Assembly (NCBI GenBank): GCA_002166865.1
Contig: NHTQ01000008.1
Location: 1 to 49,016, forward strand
Source: Rhodobacteraceae bacterium WFHF2C18
Lineage (GTDB): Bacteria > Pseudomonadota > Alphaproteobacteria > Rhodobacterales > Rhodobacteraceae
DNA: 49,016 nucleotides
Reading direction: 5' to 3'
This document shows positions 15,883 to 23,699 of this stretch, piece by piece; the stretch's first letter is position 1, and every line of letters starts with the position of its first letter. A program made the position numbers and the translations under genes. The notes under the pieces are model-generated. The model saw only the letters and a program-made list of their open reading frames with translations, ran no database searches and was not told where the DNA came from.

Positions 15883-16427
15883 TGAGCGGCCGGCTGATTG
15901 CCGTGGTGGGGCCCTCGGGCGTGGGCAAGGATACGGTGATGGCCGCGCTCGCGCGTGCCTGTCCCGGCCTTGATCGTGTCCGCCGCGTCATCACCCGCTC
16001 CCAAGAAGCCGGGGGTGAGGACTTCGAGGGCGTGGACGAGGCCGAGTTCGCCCGCCGCCGGGCCGCCGGCGCCTTTGCGCTGTCCTGGCGCGCGCACGGG
16101 ATGTGCTACGGGATCCCGGCCAGCGTCGGGGCACGGCTGTCGGCGGGGGAGGATTTGCTGGTCAACCTGTCGCGCAGCGCCTTGCCGGCCGCGCGGCGGC
16201 AGTTCCCGCGATTCATCGTGCTGCATCTGACCGCGCCGCGCGCCGTCCTGTCCGAGCGCCTGGCGGCACGCGGGCGCGAAAGCGGCGCGGAAATACGCGG
16301 GCGTCTGGAGCGGGCCGAAGAGCCGTTGCCGGATGACATCGGCCCCGTGATCGAAGTGTCAAACGATGGCCCGCTTGAGGAAACCGTGGAAAAGATTCGC
16401 GCGCGGCTCTATCCCGAGAAGGTGTAG
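15882..16427 (+). CDS. phnN: Ribose 1,5-bisphosphate phosphokinase PhnN
   Basis: The 181-residue kinase resembles guanylate kinase and phosphorylates ribose 1,5-bisphosphate to PRPP, so the ribose carrier re-enters nucleotide metabolism. The P-loop is GPSGVGKDT at residues 10-18. RRVITRSQEAGGEDFEGVDE matches the lid and substrate region, and LSWRAHGMCYGIP is the characteristic PhnN segment. Length is normal. It overlaps phnL by one base. Its 3' end overlaps the convergent DUF1045 gene by 19 bp. Confidence 0.94.
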   Translation: MSGRLIAVVGPSGVGKDTVMAALARACPGLDRVRRVITRSQEAGGEDFEGVDEAEFARRRAAGAFALSWRAHGMCYGIPASVGARLSAGEDLLVNLSRSALPAARRQFPRFIVLHLTAPRAVLSERLAARGRESGAEIRGRLERAEEPLPDDIGPVIEVSNDGPLEETVEKIRARLYPEKV

Positions 16428-17095
16428 CGGTGAAGCAGGTGAAACATGCCGCTGGCATCCTCTCCCATCAGGCTGAGGCCGTCGATGACAAAGGGCGCGG
16501 GCAGGATCGGGGCCAGCCGCCCGGACAGCACGGTACGCACTTGGGCGATCTCGTCCCGCGGCAGCTTGCCGGTGAGGGTGATGTGGAAGCGGAACTCCTC
16601 CATGACGTAGGGATAGCCCCATTCCAGCAGGAGCGCCTCCTGCCGGGGCGAAAGGCCCGCACCTCGGCGGCGCGCCAGTTCGGCCGTGCCGGGCGGTGCG
16701 CGATAGGCATCCAGGGCCGCCACGGCCGCGCCCGCCAGTTGGTCCAGTGCTGTGGTTTCGCCCCGTGGCCGCAGCGCCAGGAACCGGCCCAGGGCGGCGA
16801 CCTCGAGCCCCTCCACCGTCACCGGCTGCCGCGCTGCGCAGAATGCGGCAAGGGCCTCTGCCAAGCCGTCGGGCTCGGCCCCTTCGGCCAGGCGGAAGGG
16901 CGGTTTGACGGTTGCGTGGAGGCCGTATTTCCGCGGTGTCCGCGTGATCTCGGCCGCGGGTCGCGGCAGGCCGGCGCACTCCGGCGGGGCCATGGGTTGG
17001 CCCGTTGCCGGGTCCCATCCCAGCCACGCCGCCCCCAGGTCCGCCAGCGGACCCTGCGGGGGCGTATAGTAGACGGCATAGCGTTCGTAGTTCAT
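16409..17095 (-). CDS. DUF1045 phosphonate-operon protein, 2H phosphoesterase-like
   Basis: The 228-residue protein starts MNYERYAVYYTPP and belongs to the DUF1045 family found in C-P lyase operons. Two HxT motifs at residues 60-62 (HATVKPPF) and 171-173 (HITLTG) are the paired catalytic histidine motifs of the 2H phosphoesterase superfamily, whose members open or make 2',3'- or 1,2-type cyclic phosphates. No PhnP, the usual phosphoribosyl 1,2-cyclic phosphodiesterase, lies in the window, so this protein may do that step; this is inference. The gene runs against phnN and is divergent from phnM across 49 bp. Several upstream in-frame starts are rejected because the family begins at this methionine. 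Confidence 0.88.
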   Translation of the reverse strand: MNYERYAVYYTPPQGPLADLGAAWLGWDPATGQPMAPPECAGLPRPAAEITRTPRKYGLHATVKPPFRLAEGAEPDGLAEALAAFCAARQPVTVEGLEVAALGRFLALRPRGETTALDQLAGAAVAALDAYRAPPGTAELARRRGAGLSPRQEALLLEWGYPYVMEEFRFHITLTGKLPRDEIAQVRTVLSGRLAPILPAPFVIDGLSLMGEDASGMFHLLHRYTFSG

Positions 17096-17144
17096 CCCGG
17101 ATCCCGTTCCCAACATCGACCTGACAGGAAAGCGTGACGCGCTC

Positions 17145-18287
17145 ATGACACACCAGACAGTCCTCGCCAACGCCAAGCTGGTTCTGCCCGATGAAACCGT
17201 GACCGGATCGCTGGTGATCCGCGGCGACCGGATCGCCGAGATCCAGCCGGGGGCCGGGGTGCCCAAGGGCGCCATCGATTGCGCGGGCGACCATCTGGCG
17301 CCGGGGTTGGTCGAGCTTCACACCGACAACCTCGAACGCCACATCCAGCCCCGCCCCGGCGTGGACTGGCCGCACAACGCGGCGATCCTTGCCCATGACG
17401 CCGAGCTGGCCGGCACGGGCATCACCACGGTCTTCGATGCCATGCGCGTCGGCACCGTCGCGACTGCCGAAGGGCGCGACAAGAAATATGCCCGGCAACT
17501 GGCCAGCGAACTGCTGGCGCTGCGGGCCGAGGATGCGCTGAAGATCAGCCATTTCCTGCACCTGAGGGCCGAGGTCTGCTCGGAAACGCTGGTCGAGGAA
17601 ATGGCGGAATTCGACGAGGCGGACCGGGTGGGCATCGTCAGCCTGATGGATCACACGCCGGGCCAGCGGCAGTTCCGGGATGTCAGCAAGCTCGAAGCCT
17701 ACATGAAGGGCAAGCACGGCTTCTCCGACACCGAGTTCGAAACGCATGTCGCGCAGCTCAAGGCGCTGCGCAACAGTCACGGCGCGCATCACGAAGCCGA
17801 GGCCGTGCAAGCCGCGCGGCGCTATGGCGCGGTGCTGGCAAGCCATGACGACACCACCGCCGAACAGGTCGAGGTCTCGGCCGGCTACGGCGTGCGCGTG
17901 GCCGAGTTTCCCACCACGCTGGAGGCCGCGCGCGCCTGCCATGCCCGGGGCATTGGCGTCATCATGGGCGCGCCCAACCTGATCCGGGGCGGATCGCATT
18001 CGGGCAATGTGGCGGCGCGGGACCTGGCCGCGGCAGAGCATCTGGACATCCTGTCATCGGATTACGTGCCCGCCGCGCTTTTGCTGGCGGCAGTCCAACT
18101 GGGCGAATTCTGGGGCAACATGGCCCGCGGTCTGGCAACCGTCACGCGCAATCCCGCGCGCAGCGTGGGGCTCGCGGACCGGGGGGAACTGGCCGCGGGA
18201 ATGCGTGCAGACATCGTCCTGTTCGGGATGCGCGGCGGGGTGCCGGCGCCGCATGCCATCTGGGCACGTGGCCGGCGGGTGGCCTGA
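17145..18287 (+). CDS. phnM: Alpha-D-ribose 1-methylphosphonate 5-triphosphate diphosphatase PhnM
   Basis: The 380-residue amidohydrolase removes diphosphate from the ribose-phosphonate triphosphate made by PhnGHIL, giving the substrate of PhnJ. It shows the full E. coli PhnM motif set: LVELHTDNLERH (metal site), SLMDHTPGQRQF, LASHDDTTAEQVE, VIMGAPNLIRGGSHSG and DILSSDYVPA. Length is equal to the family (about 380). It lies downstream of phnN but with the minus-strand DUF1045 gene in between, so it probably has a promoter in the 49-bp divergent gap. A more divergent paralog is at 8099-9280. Confidence 0.95.
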   Translation: MTHQTVLANAKLVLPDETVTGSLVIRGDRIAEIQPGAGVPKGAIDCAGDHLAPGLVELHTDNLERHIQPRPGVDWPHNAAILAHDAELAGTGITTVFDAMRVGTVATAEGRDKKYARQLASELLALRAEDALKISHFLHLRAEVCSETLVEEMAEFDEADRVGIVSLMDHTPGQRQFRDVSKLEAYMKGKHGFSDTEFETHVAQLKALRNSHGAHHEAEAVQAARRYGAVLASHDDTTAEQVEVSAGYGVRVAEFPTTLEAARACHARGIGVIMGAPNLIRGGSHSGNVAARDLAAAEHLDILSSDYVPAALLLAAVQLGEFWGNMARGLATVTRNPARSVGLADRGELAAGMRADIVLFGMRGGVPAPHAIWARGRRVA

Positions 18288-18293
18288 GCCGTT

Positions 18294-18322
18294 TTGACAG
18301 CGGCCCCGCGCGGCCCCATAGT
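18294..18322 (+). promoter_or_regulatory. Sigma-70-type promoter before the FAH-family gene
   Basis: TTGACA (18294-18299), a 17-base spacer and CATAGT (18317-18322) make a near-consensus housekeeping promoter. Its expected start point is about 25 bases before ATG 18353. It suggests the hydrolase is transcribed separately from phnM. Confidence 0.6.
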
Positions 18323-18352
18323 CGGGGGCCGCAATCATCCATCAGGACTGCC

Positions 18353-19054
18353 ATGCCCGCCGAAACGCTGTTCGACCTTGCTCCGCCGCCCGACCTGCCC
18401 GTCGTGCATGACACACGCGGCTACGCGGTGCGCCGGATCTTCTGCGTGGGGCGGAACTACGCCGCCCATGCCGCCGAGATGGGCAACACCGTGGACCGCA
18501 CCGCGCCGTTCTATTTCACCAAGTGCCCGGGGGCGTTGTGTGTTTCAGGCGCGACGATCCCCTATCCGCCGGGAACGGAGAACTGTCATTACGAGATGGA
18601 GCTTGTCGTCGCGCTTGGCGCATCGGCGTTCCGGGTCGCGCCCGAGGCCGCGATGGCGGCGGTTTTCGGCTATGGGTGCGGCATCGACCTGACGCGCCGC
18701 GATCTTCAGGCGGCCGCCAAGGAAAAGGCGCGGCCCTGGGACCTGGGCAAGGATTTCGAGAATTCCGCACTGATTTCCGCGCTGACCCCGCGCGCTGACT
18801 TTGGCGAGCTGGGCGATCAGCGTATCGCGCTGCGCCACGACGGGGCGGTCGTGCAACAGGCCCGGCTGAACGAGATGATCTGGTCCGTGCCGGAACTCGT
18901 CGCGCACTTGTCGCAATTCTATCACCTTGGCCCCGGGGATCTGATCTACACGGGGACGCCCGCCGGGGTGGGGGCCGTCCGTCCGGGCAGCGTGTTGGAA
19001 GGCGAGATCGATGGCCTGACGCCCGTGTCCGTGACCATCGCCGCCGCCGCATGA
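18353..19054 (+). CDS. Fumarylacetoacetate hydrolase-family protein
   Basis: The 233-residue protein has the single FAH domain with FCVGRNYAAHAAEMG, the metal-binding acidic pair in CHYEMELVVALG, and GIDLTRRDLQ. It has the GPGDLIYTGTPAGVG loop near the C-terminus. Length and motifs place it with acylpyruvases and fumarylpyruvate hydrolases (YcgM/FAHD1-like), which cleave C-C bonds of 2-oxo acids. The exact substrate is not evident. A good promoter precedes it. The TRAP transporter starting at 19227 may import a related organic acid, but the 172-bp gap leaves co-transcription open. Confidence 0.88.
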   Translation: MPAETLFDLAPPPDLPVVHDTRGYAVRRIFCVGRNYAAHAAEMGNTVDRTAPFYFTKCPGALCVSGATIPYPPGTENCHYEMELVVALGASAFRVAPEAAMAAVFGYGCGIDLTRRDLQAAAKEKARPWDLGKDFENSALISALTPRADFGELGDQRIALRHDGAVVQQARLNEMIWSVPELVAHLSQFYHLGPGDLIYTGTPAGVGAVRPGSVLEGEIDGLTPVSVTIAAAA

Positions 19055-19133
19055 GGGCCGCCCGCAGGGTATTGAGAGTTGCAATGGCGCGCGCATTGAT
19101 GCGATCAAAGGCGCAGGTGCAAGGTGGCGGCAG

Positions 19134-19151
19134 GCCGGTGGCGCCACCGGC
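19134..19151. other. 18-bp perfect palindrome upstream of the first TRAP operon
   Basis: GCCGGTGGCGCCACCGGC is fully self-complementary and lies between the FAH-family gene and the TRAP binding-protein gene. It has no T-tract, so a hairpin or a protein site is more likely than a terminator. Confidence 0.4.
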
Positions 19152-19226
19152 GGCGCGGATTCCCCTTGCCGGTGCGGGGCCGCAGCAGCCCGGGCCGATC
19201 TCAGTTCACAAGGGAGGAGACCAGAA

Positions 19227-20261
19227 ATGAAACGCATCAAACAGGTGGCGAGCACGGCGCTGGCCACGGTTCTGGCCGCGGGCCTCGGCTCGGCGGCGTT
19301 GGCGCAGGAGGTGACACTGAAGATGCACCAGTTCCTGCCACCGCAGGCCAATGTGCCCAAGCAGATCCTCGTGCCCTGGGCCGAGCGGGTCGAGGAGGCC
19401 TCCGACGGCCGCATCGAGATCGAGCACTATCCCTCTATGCAACTGGGCGGCAAGCCGCCGGAACTGGTCAGCCAGGTGATCGACGGCGTGGCCGATATCA
19501 TCTGGGTCGTGGCCGGGTACACGCCGGGGCGTTTCCCGCAGGCCGAGGTCTTCGAGCTGCCGTTCATCATGTCCAATGCCGAGGACACCTCGCGCGCCTA
19601 CTGGGAATTCGCCGAGAAGAACATGTTCGACAAGGATTTCAAGGACATGAAGATCCTCGGTGTCTGGGTGCACGGCCCCGGGGTGATCCACTCCGACAAG
19701 CCCGTGAACGAGATCTCGGATCTCAACGGCATGAAGGTGCGCGGGCCCACGCGGATCATCACGAACCTGCTCAAGACCCTGGGCGCCACGCCCGTCGGCA
19801 TGCCTGTCCCGGCCATGCCCGAGGCGCTGTCGAAGGGAGTCATCGACGCCGGCGTGATCCCTTGGGAGGTGACCACCGCGCTGAAGATCCCCGAGTTGGT
19901 CGAAAACCACACGACCTTCGGCGACGAGGCGCTTTACACCACGGCCTTCATCTTCGCCATGAACAAGCAGAAGTATGAAAGCCTTCCGCAAGAGCTCAAG
20001 GATGCGATCGACAGCCAGTCGGGCGCGGATTTCTCGGCGCTGGCCGGCAAGACCATGGCCGCGGCCGACGGCCCGGCCCGCGAGATCGCCGAGGAGATGG
20101 GCAACAACATCATCGATCTGCCCCCCGAAAAGGTGGCCAACTGGAAAGAGGCCGCCAAGCCCGTCGAAAAACAGTGGATCGAGGACATGACCGAAAAGGG
20201 CTTTGACGGCCAGGCGCTGGTTGACGAGGCGCGCGCGCTGATCGAAAAGCACACCGACTAG
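19227..20261 (+). CDS. dctP: TRAP transporter solute-binding protein (DctP family)
   Basis: The 344-residue periplasmic protein has a 26-residue signal peptide ending SAALA before QEVTLKMHQF. The DctP fold carries the conserved arginine region GMKVRGPTR at about residues 169-177, whose arginine typically binds the ligand carboxylate, and VIPWEVTTALK. It would hand an organic acid to the membrane pair encoded next. A strong GGGAGGAGA ribosome site precedes ATG 19227. A hairpin at 20269-20295 follows the gene. The substrate cannot be told; the neighbouring FAH-family hydrolase hints at a 2-oxo or aromatic-ring breakdown acid. Confidence 0.92.
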   Translation: MKRIKQVASTALATVLAAGLGSAALAQEVTLKMHQFLPPQANVPKQILVPWAERVEEASDGRIEIEHYPSMQLGGKPPELVSQVIDGVADIIWVVAGYTPGRFPQAEVFELPFIMSNAEDTSRAYWEFAEKNMFDKDFKDMKILGVWVHGPGVIHSDKPVNEISDLNGMKVRGPTRIITNLLKTLGATPVGMPVPAMPEALSKGVIDAGVIPWEVTTALKIPELVENHTTFGDEALYTTAFIFAMNKQKYESLPQELKDAIDSQSGADFSALAGKTMAAADGPAREIAEEMGNNIIDLPPEKVANWKEAAKPVEKQWIEDMTEKGFDGQALVDEARALIEKHTD

Positions 20262-20268
20262 ACGCAGG

Positions 20269-20295
20269 GGGCCGCGGGCATGACGTCCGCGGCCC
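20269..20295 (+). other. Intercistronic hairpin after the first TRAP binding-protein gene
   Basis: GGGCCGCGG (20269-20277) pairs perfectly with CCGCGGCCC (20287-20295) around a 9-base loop. No T-run follows. Like the phnD hairpin it separates the abundant binding protein from its membrane subunits. Confidence 0.6.
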
Positions 20296-20322
20296 GATCC
20301 GAAGGGGGCAGGCAGGCACGGC

Positions 20323-20907
20323 ATGCAAGGATTCATGCTCATGCTGGCGCGCGGCATGGCCGTGGTGGGTGGGGTCGTGCTGACGGCGGTTGTGCTGCTG
20401 ACCTGTGCGTCGGTCGCGGGCCGGCTGTTGAACACCATCTTGCATTCCGACCTCGTGCAGGCCCTCGTCCCTGGGCTGGCGGGCTGGCTTCTGGAGGCCG
20501 GGGTCGGCCCGATCCTTGGCGATGTCGAACTGGTGGAGGCCGGCGTGGGCTTTGCCATATTCGCCTTTCTGCCGCTCTGCCAGATCACCGGCGGGCATGC
20601 CAGCGTCGACATCTTCGCCGCGAAATTCCCGCGCCGGTTCAATCGCTTCATGCAGATCGTGGTGGAAGTCGTCTTTGCGCTGGTTCTGATCCTGATCGCC
20701 TGGCGCCTGTTCGTGGGCATGCAGGAGAAGCTGCGCTACAACGAGACGACCTTCATGTTGATGATGCCGGTCTGGTGGTCCTACGCCGCCAGTTTCACGG
20801 CGGCCGCGGTGGCCGCCCTCATCGGGGTCTACGTGGCCGTGGCCCGGGTGTTCGAAACCGTCAGCGGCCGCGTGATCCTGCCTTTCCGGGAAGGGCCCGA
20901 GACGTGA
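20323..20907 (+). CDS. dctQ: TRAP transporter small membrane subunit (DctQ)
   Basis: The 194-residue inner-membrane protein has four predicted helices: about 10-30, 66-88, 106-128 and 146-168. The ITGGHASVDIF segment between the second and third is the DctQ signature (G-H-x-x-V-D form). It partners the large subunit DctM in sodium-driven uptake. There is a longer than usual loop between helices 1 and 2 (about residues 37-66). Its stop overlaps the GTG start of dctM. Confidence 0.9.
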   Translation: MQGFMLMLARGMAVVGGVVLTAVVLLTCASVAGRLLNTILHSDLVQALVPGLAGWLLEAGVGPILGDVELVEAGVGFAIFAFLPLCQITGGHASVDIFAAKFPRRFNRFMQIVVEVVFALVLILIAWRLFVGMQEKLRYNETTFMLMMPVWWSYAASFTAAAVAALIGVYVAVARVFETVSGRVILPFREGPET

Positions 20908-22409
20908 GCAATCTGGAGATCGGGCTTGCCTCTTTCCCCGTGCTCATGGGGTTGATCTTCCTGCGGGTGCCCATCGGGCTGGCCATGTTCGTGGTTGCCC
21001 TGGGCGGGCTTTACGCGGTGACCGACGGCATGACCGTGGCCCTGTCCCGGCTCAAGCACGAGACCTATTCCACATTCTCCAGCTATTCGCTGTCGATCGT
21101 GCCGATGTTCCTGCTCATGGGCCATTTCGCCACGCTGGGGGGCATGTCGACCGCGCTGTTCAAGGCGGCCGAAGCCTGGCTGGGCCACCGGCGCGGCGGG
21201 GTGGCCATGGCCTCGGTCGGGGCCTGCGCGGGCTTCGGCGCGATCTGCGGCTCGTCCCTGGCGACGGCGGCCACGATGAGCCAGGTGGCGCTGCCGGAAC
21301 TCAAGCGGTACGGCTACGCCGGCGGTTTCTCCACGGCAACGCTGGCTGCCGGCGGCACCCTCGGCATCCTGATCCCGCCCTCGGTGATCCTGGTGATCTA
21401 TGCCATCCTCACCGAACAGAATATTGCCAAGCTCTTCCTCTCGGCCTTCGTGCCCGGCATCCTGGCGGCCCTGGGGTACATGATCACAATCAACCTCTAT
21501 GCCCGCTTCAACCCCGGCGCGGCCGGGGCACGGGCGGCCACGCCGGTGTCCCAGCGGCTGCGCGCGCTGCTGGATGTCTGGCCTGTCCTGCTGGTCTTCA
21601 TCCTGGTAGTGGGCGGCATCTACCTTGGTTGGTTCACGCCGACCGAGGGCGCCGCCGTGGGCGCCGCGGGCACGGGGCTGATCGCCCTGCTGAACGGGGG
21701 GCTGACGGGCCGGACCCTGGTGCAAAGCTTCACCGCCACGGCCCGGAATACCGCGATGATCTTCTTCATCATCCTGGGCGCGGCCCTTTACAACGGTTTC
21801 CTGGCGCTCAGCCAGGTGCCTCAGGAACTGGCCCGCTGGGTGGTGGAGCAGGGCTTCAGCCCCTGGGTGGTACTGGCGGTGATCCTGGCGCTCTACCTCG
21901 TCTTCGGCTGTCTTATGGACAGCCTCTCGATGATCCTGCTGACCATCCCGATCTTCTTTCCGATCGTCAGCGAGTTGGACTTCGGGCTGGTGTCGCTTGC
22001 CGCGATGCAGGCCGAGGCCGCGCGCGAGGCGCTCGCTGCAGGCGTGCCGCAGGGCATGGCACCGGAGATGCTGGAAACCATCCGCGGGGCCATTGCCAGC
22101 GGTGCGGAGTTGACGCGCGCGCAGATGGATGCGCTGGACATCAACGTCACGCAGCGCATGGCCGACCGGATCGAGGCCGAGGAGGTGGCGATCTGGTTCG
22201 GGATCCTCGTGCTGATTGTCGTCGAGGTGGGGCTTATCACGCCGCCGGTCGGGATGAACCTTTTTGTTATCAACTCGATGGATCCGCGAACCCCGATGCT
22301 GGATACTTACAAGGCGGTCCTGCCCTTCATCACCTCGGACATCATCCGGGTGATCCTGCTGGTCGCCTTCCCCTCTATCACGCTGTTCCTGTTGCGCTGG
22401 CTGCACTGA
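20904..22409 (+). CDS. dctM: TRAP transporter large membrane subunit (DctM) with an extra cytoplasmic/loop insert
   Basis: The 501-residue permease has about a dozen membrane helices and DctM landmarks: FLRVPIGLAMF, GGMSTALFKAAEAWLGH, GSSLATAATMSQVALPEL, GTLGILIPPSVILVIYA and ITPPVGMNLFVI. It starts at GTG 20904 in a GTGA overlap with dctQ. Compared with the second DctM here (454 residues), it carries about 68 extra polar, helical residues at about 361-428, between IPIFFPIVSEL and AIWFGIL. This insert precedes the C-terminal transport motif and is seen only in some DctM proteins. Together with DctP and DctQ it imports an unidentified organic acid. Confidence 0.92.
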   Translation: MSNLEIGLASFPVLMGLIFLRVPIGLAMFVVALGGLYAVTDGMTVALSRLKHETYSTFSSYSLSIVPMFLLMGHFATLGGMSTALFKAAEAWLGHRRGGVAMASVGACAGFGAICGSSLATAATMSQVALPELKRYGYAGGFSTATLAAGGTLGILIPPSVILVIYAILTEQNIAKLFLSAFVPGILAALGYMITINLYARFNPGAAGARAATPVSQRLRALLDVWPVLLVFILVVGGIYLGWFTPTEGAAVGAAGTGLIALLNGGLTGRTLVQSFTATARNTAMIFFIILGAALYNGFLALSQVPQELARWVVEQGFSPWVVLAVILALYLVFGCLMDSLSMILLTIPIFFPIVSELDFGLVSLAAMQAEAAREALAAGVPQGMAPEMLETIRGAIASGAELTRAQMDALDINVTQRMADRIEAEEVAIWFGILVLIVVEVGLITPPVGMNLFVINSMDPRTPMLDTYKAVLPFITSDIIRVILLVAFPSITLFLLRWLH

Positions 22410-22418
22410 CCGCCGCGT

Positions 22419-22432
22419 TTGATCCCGGTCAA
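22419..22432. promoter_or_regulatory. FNR-type box upstream of the TDT channel gene
   Basis: TTGAT-CCCG-GTCAA matches the FNR/FnrL consensus TTGAT-N4-ATCAA at 9 of 10 specified bases. It lies 54 bp before ATG 22487, which suggests oxygen- or nitrogen-oxide-responsive control. The Crp/Fnr regulator encoded at 37594 has the matching recognition residues, but the link is inference. Confidence 0.5.
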
Positions 22433-22444
22433 GGCATCGCGAAA

Positions 22445-22473
22445 GGTACATATGCAAAAACCGATATGTTACC
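22445..22473. promoter_or_regulatory. A/T-rich inverted repeat just upstream of the TDT gene
   Basis: GGTACATAT (22445-22453) and ATATGTTACC (22464-22473) form an inverted repeat with one unpaired base and a 10-base spacer. It ends 13 bases before the start codon, so a bound repressor would block transcription or ribosome access. The protein is unknown. Confidence 0.45.
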
Positions 22474-22486
22474 TAGGGAGAGGCAA

Positions 22487-23455
22487 ATGACCACGAGCGA
22501 GATACCGCAGAGCCGGCTGGCGCATTACCCGGTGACCTTCTTCGCCGTCGTGATGGGGATGGGCGGCCTGACGCTCGCCTTGCACGCCGCCGAAGGTGCA
22601 TTCGGGTTGAGTGGTGTCCTGTCGGGGCTGTCGCTTCTTGTCACGCTGGGTCTGTTCGCGGTGATCGCGCTGGCCTACGCGGCCAAGGCGCTGCGTTATC
22701 CGCAGGCGGTTGCAGCCGATTGGCATCATCCGGTCAAGCTGGCCTTCTTTCCGGCGATCTCGATCTCGCTGCTGCTTCTGGCCACGGCCGCGCTTCCCCA
22801 TGCCGCCGGGGCGGCCCGGGCGCTCTGGCTTGTCGGGGCCGTTTTGCAGGCGATCCTGACCGTCGCCGTGGTCTCGGGCTGGATCGGCGCACGGGCCTTC
22901 CAGCACGGGCACCTGTCCCCGGCCTGGTTCATTCCGGCGGTCGGCAATGTGATCGTGCCGGTCGCGGGGGTTCAACTGGGGTATCTTGAGGCGAGCTGGT
23001 ATTTCATGTCCGTCGGTCTGATCTTCTGGATCGTCTTGCTGACCCTGGTGATCAACCGCCTGGTGTTTCACGACCCGCTGCCGGGGCGGCTGCAGCCCAC
23101 GCTGGTGATCCTGATCGCGCCGCCTGCCGTGGCCTTCGTGGCATGGGTGCAGCTGACCGGCGAGGTCGGGGCGTTCGGGCGCATCCTTTTGAACGGCGCC
23201 TATTTCTTCACGCTGATCGTGGCGGTCCAGATGCCGAGGATCGTCCGCCTGCCGTTCGTCATGTCGTTCTGGGCGCTGAGCTTCCCGGTGGCCGCCGTCA
23301 CCATCGCCAGCTTCGTCCATGCCGGCGCGACGGGCTCGGAGGCGCACCGCCTGTTGGGCACGGCCCTCCTGATCGGTTTGGGCGTCATCATCGCCGCGTT
23401 GACGCTGCGGACGTGTCAGGCGATCGCGCGGCGCGAGATCTGCCAGCCGGAGTGA
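22487..23455 (+). CDS. TDT/SLAC1-family anion channel or exporter
   Basis: The 322-residue membrane protein has about ten hydrophobic helices and the family N-terminus SRLAHYPVTFFAVVMGMGGLTLAL. It also has FFPAISISLLLLA and HLSPAWFIPAVGNVIVPVAG, typical of the tellurite-resistance/dicarboxylate (TehA, SLAC1) fold. Relatives move small anions such as sulfite, nitrate, chloride or malate; which one applies is not visible. ATG 22487 has AGGGAGAGG upstream. The gene stands alone, with an FNR-type box and an inverted repeat in front of it. Confidence 0.88.
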   Translation: MTTSEIPQSRLAHYPVTFFAVVMGMGGLTLALHAAEGAFGLSGVLSGLSLLVTLGLFAVIALAYAAKALRYPQAVAADWHHPVKLAFFPAISISLLLLATAALPHAAGAARALWLVGAVLQAILTVAVVSGWIGARAFQHGHLSPAWFIPAVGNVIVPVAGVQLGYLEASWYFMSVGLIFWIVLLTLVINRLVFHDPLPGRLQPTLVILIAPPAVAFVAWVQLTGEVGAFGRILLNGAYFFTLIVAVQMPRIVRLPFVMSFWALSFPVAAVTIASFVHAGATGSEAHRLLGTALLIGLGVIIAALTLRTCQAIARREICQPE

Positions 23456-23557
23456 GCCGGGGCCGGTTGGCAGGATGTTGGCACGCCGCCGGCTCATGGC
23501 GCCGGCAGGCGTGGGCGGGTCGTCGTTTGTCACCGGATTTCCGGCTGGGACCGGACC

Positions 23558-23586
23558 TTGATATCAAAGCGTCCATTTCCTAGGCT
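23558..23586 (+). promoter_or_regulatory. Putative promoter of the PAN-domain gene
   Basis: TTGATA (23558-23563), a 17-base spacer and TAGGCT (23581-23586) precede ATG 23700 by about 110 bases. Confidence 0.35.
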
Positions 23587-23699
23587 TGCCGTGCAACAAG
23601 CCACCGACGCATTCGGCCGCGCACGCGGGCTGCCGTCGGCAGCAACCCTATAGTCTGAGTGCAGCCCGGGGGTCGAATGAACGACACCCAGGAGGTACA

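Noticed and set aside
19096..19108. TTGAT-GCG-ATCAA resembling an FNR box upstream of the first TRAP operon
   Set aside because: The spacer is 3 bases, whereas FNR-type boxes need 4, so the half-sites are out of register.
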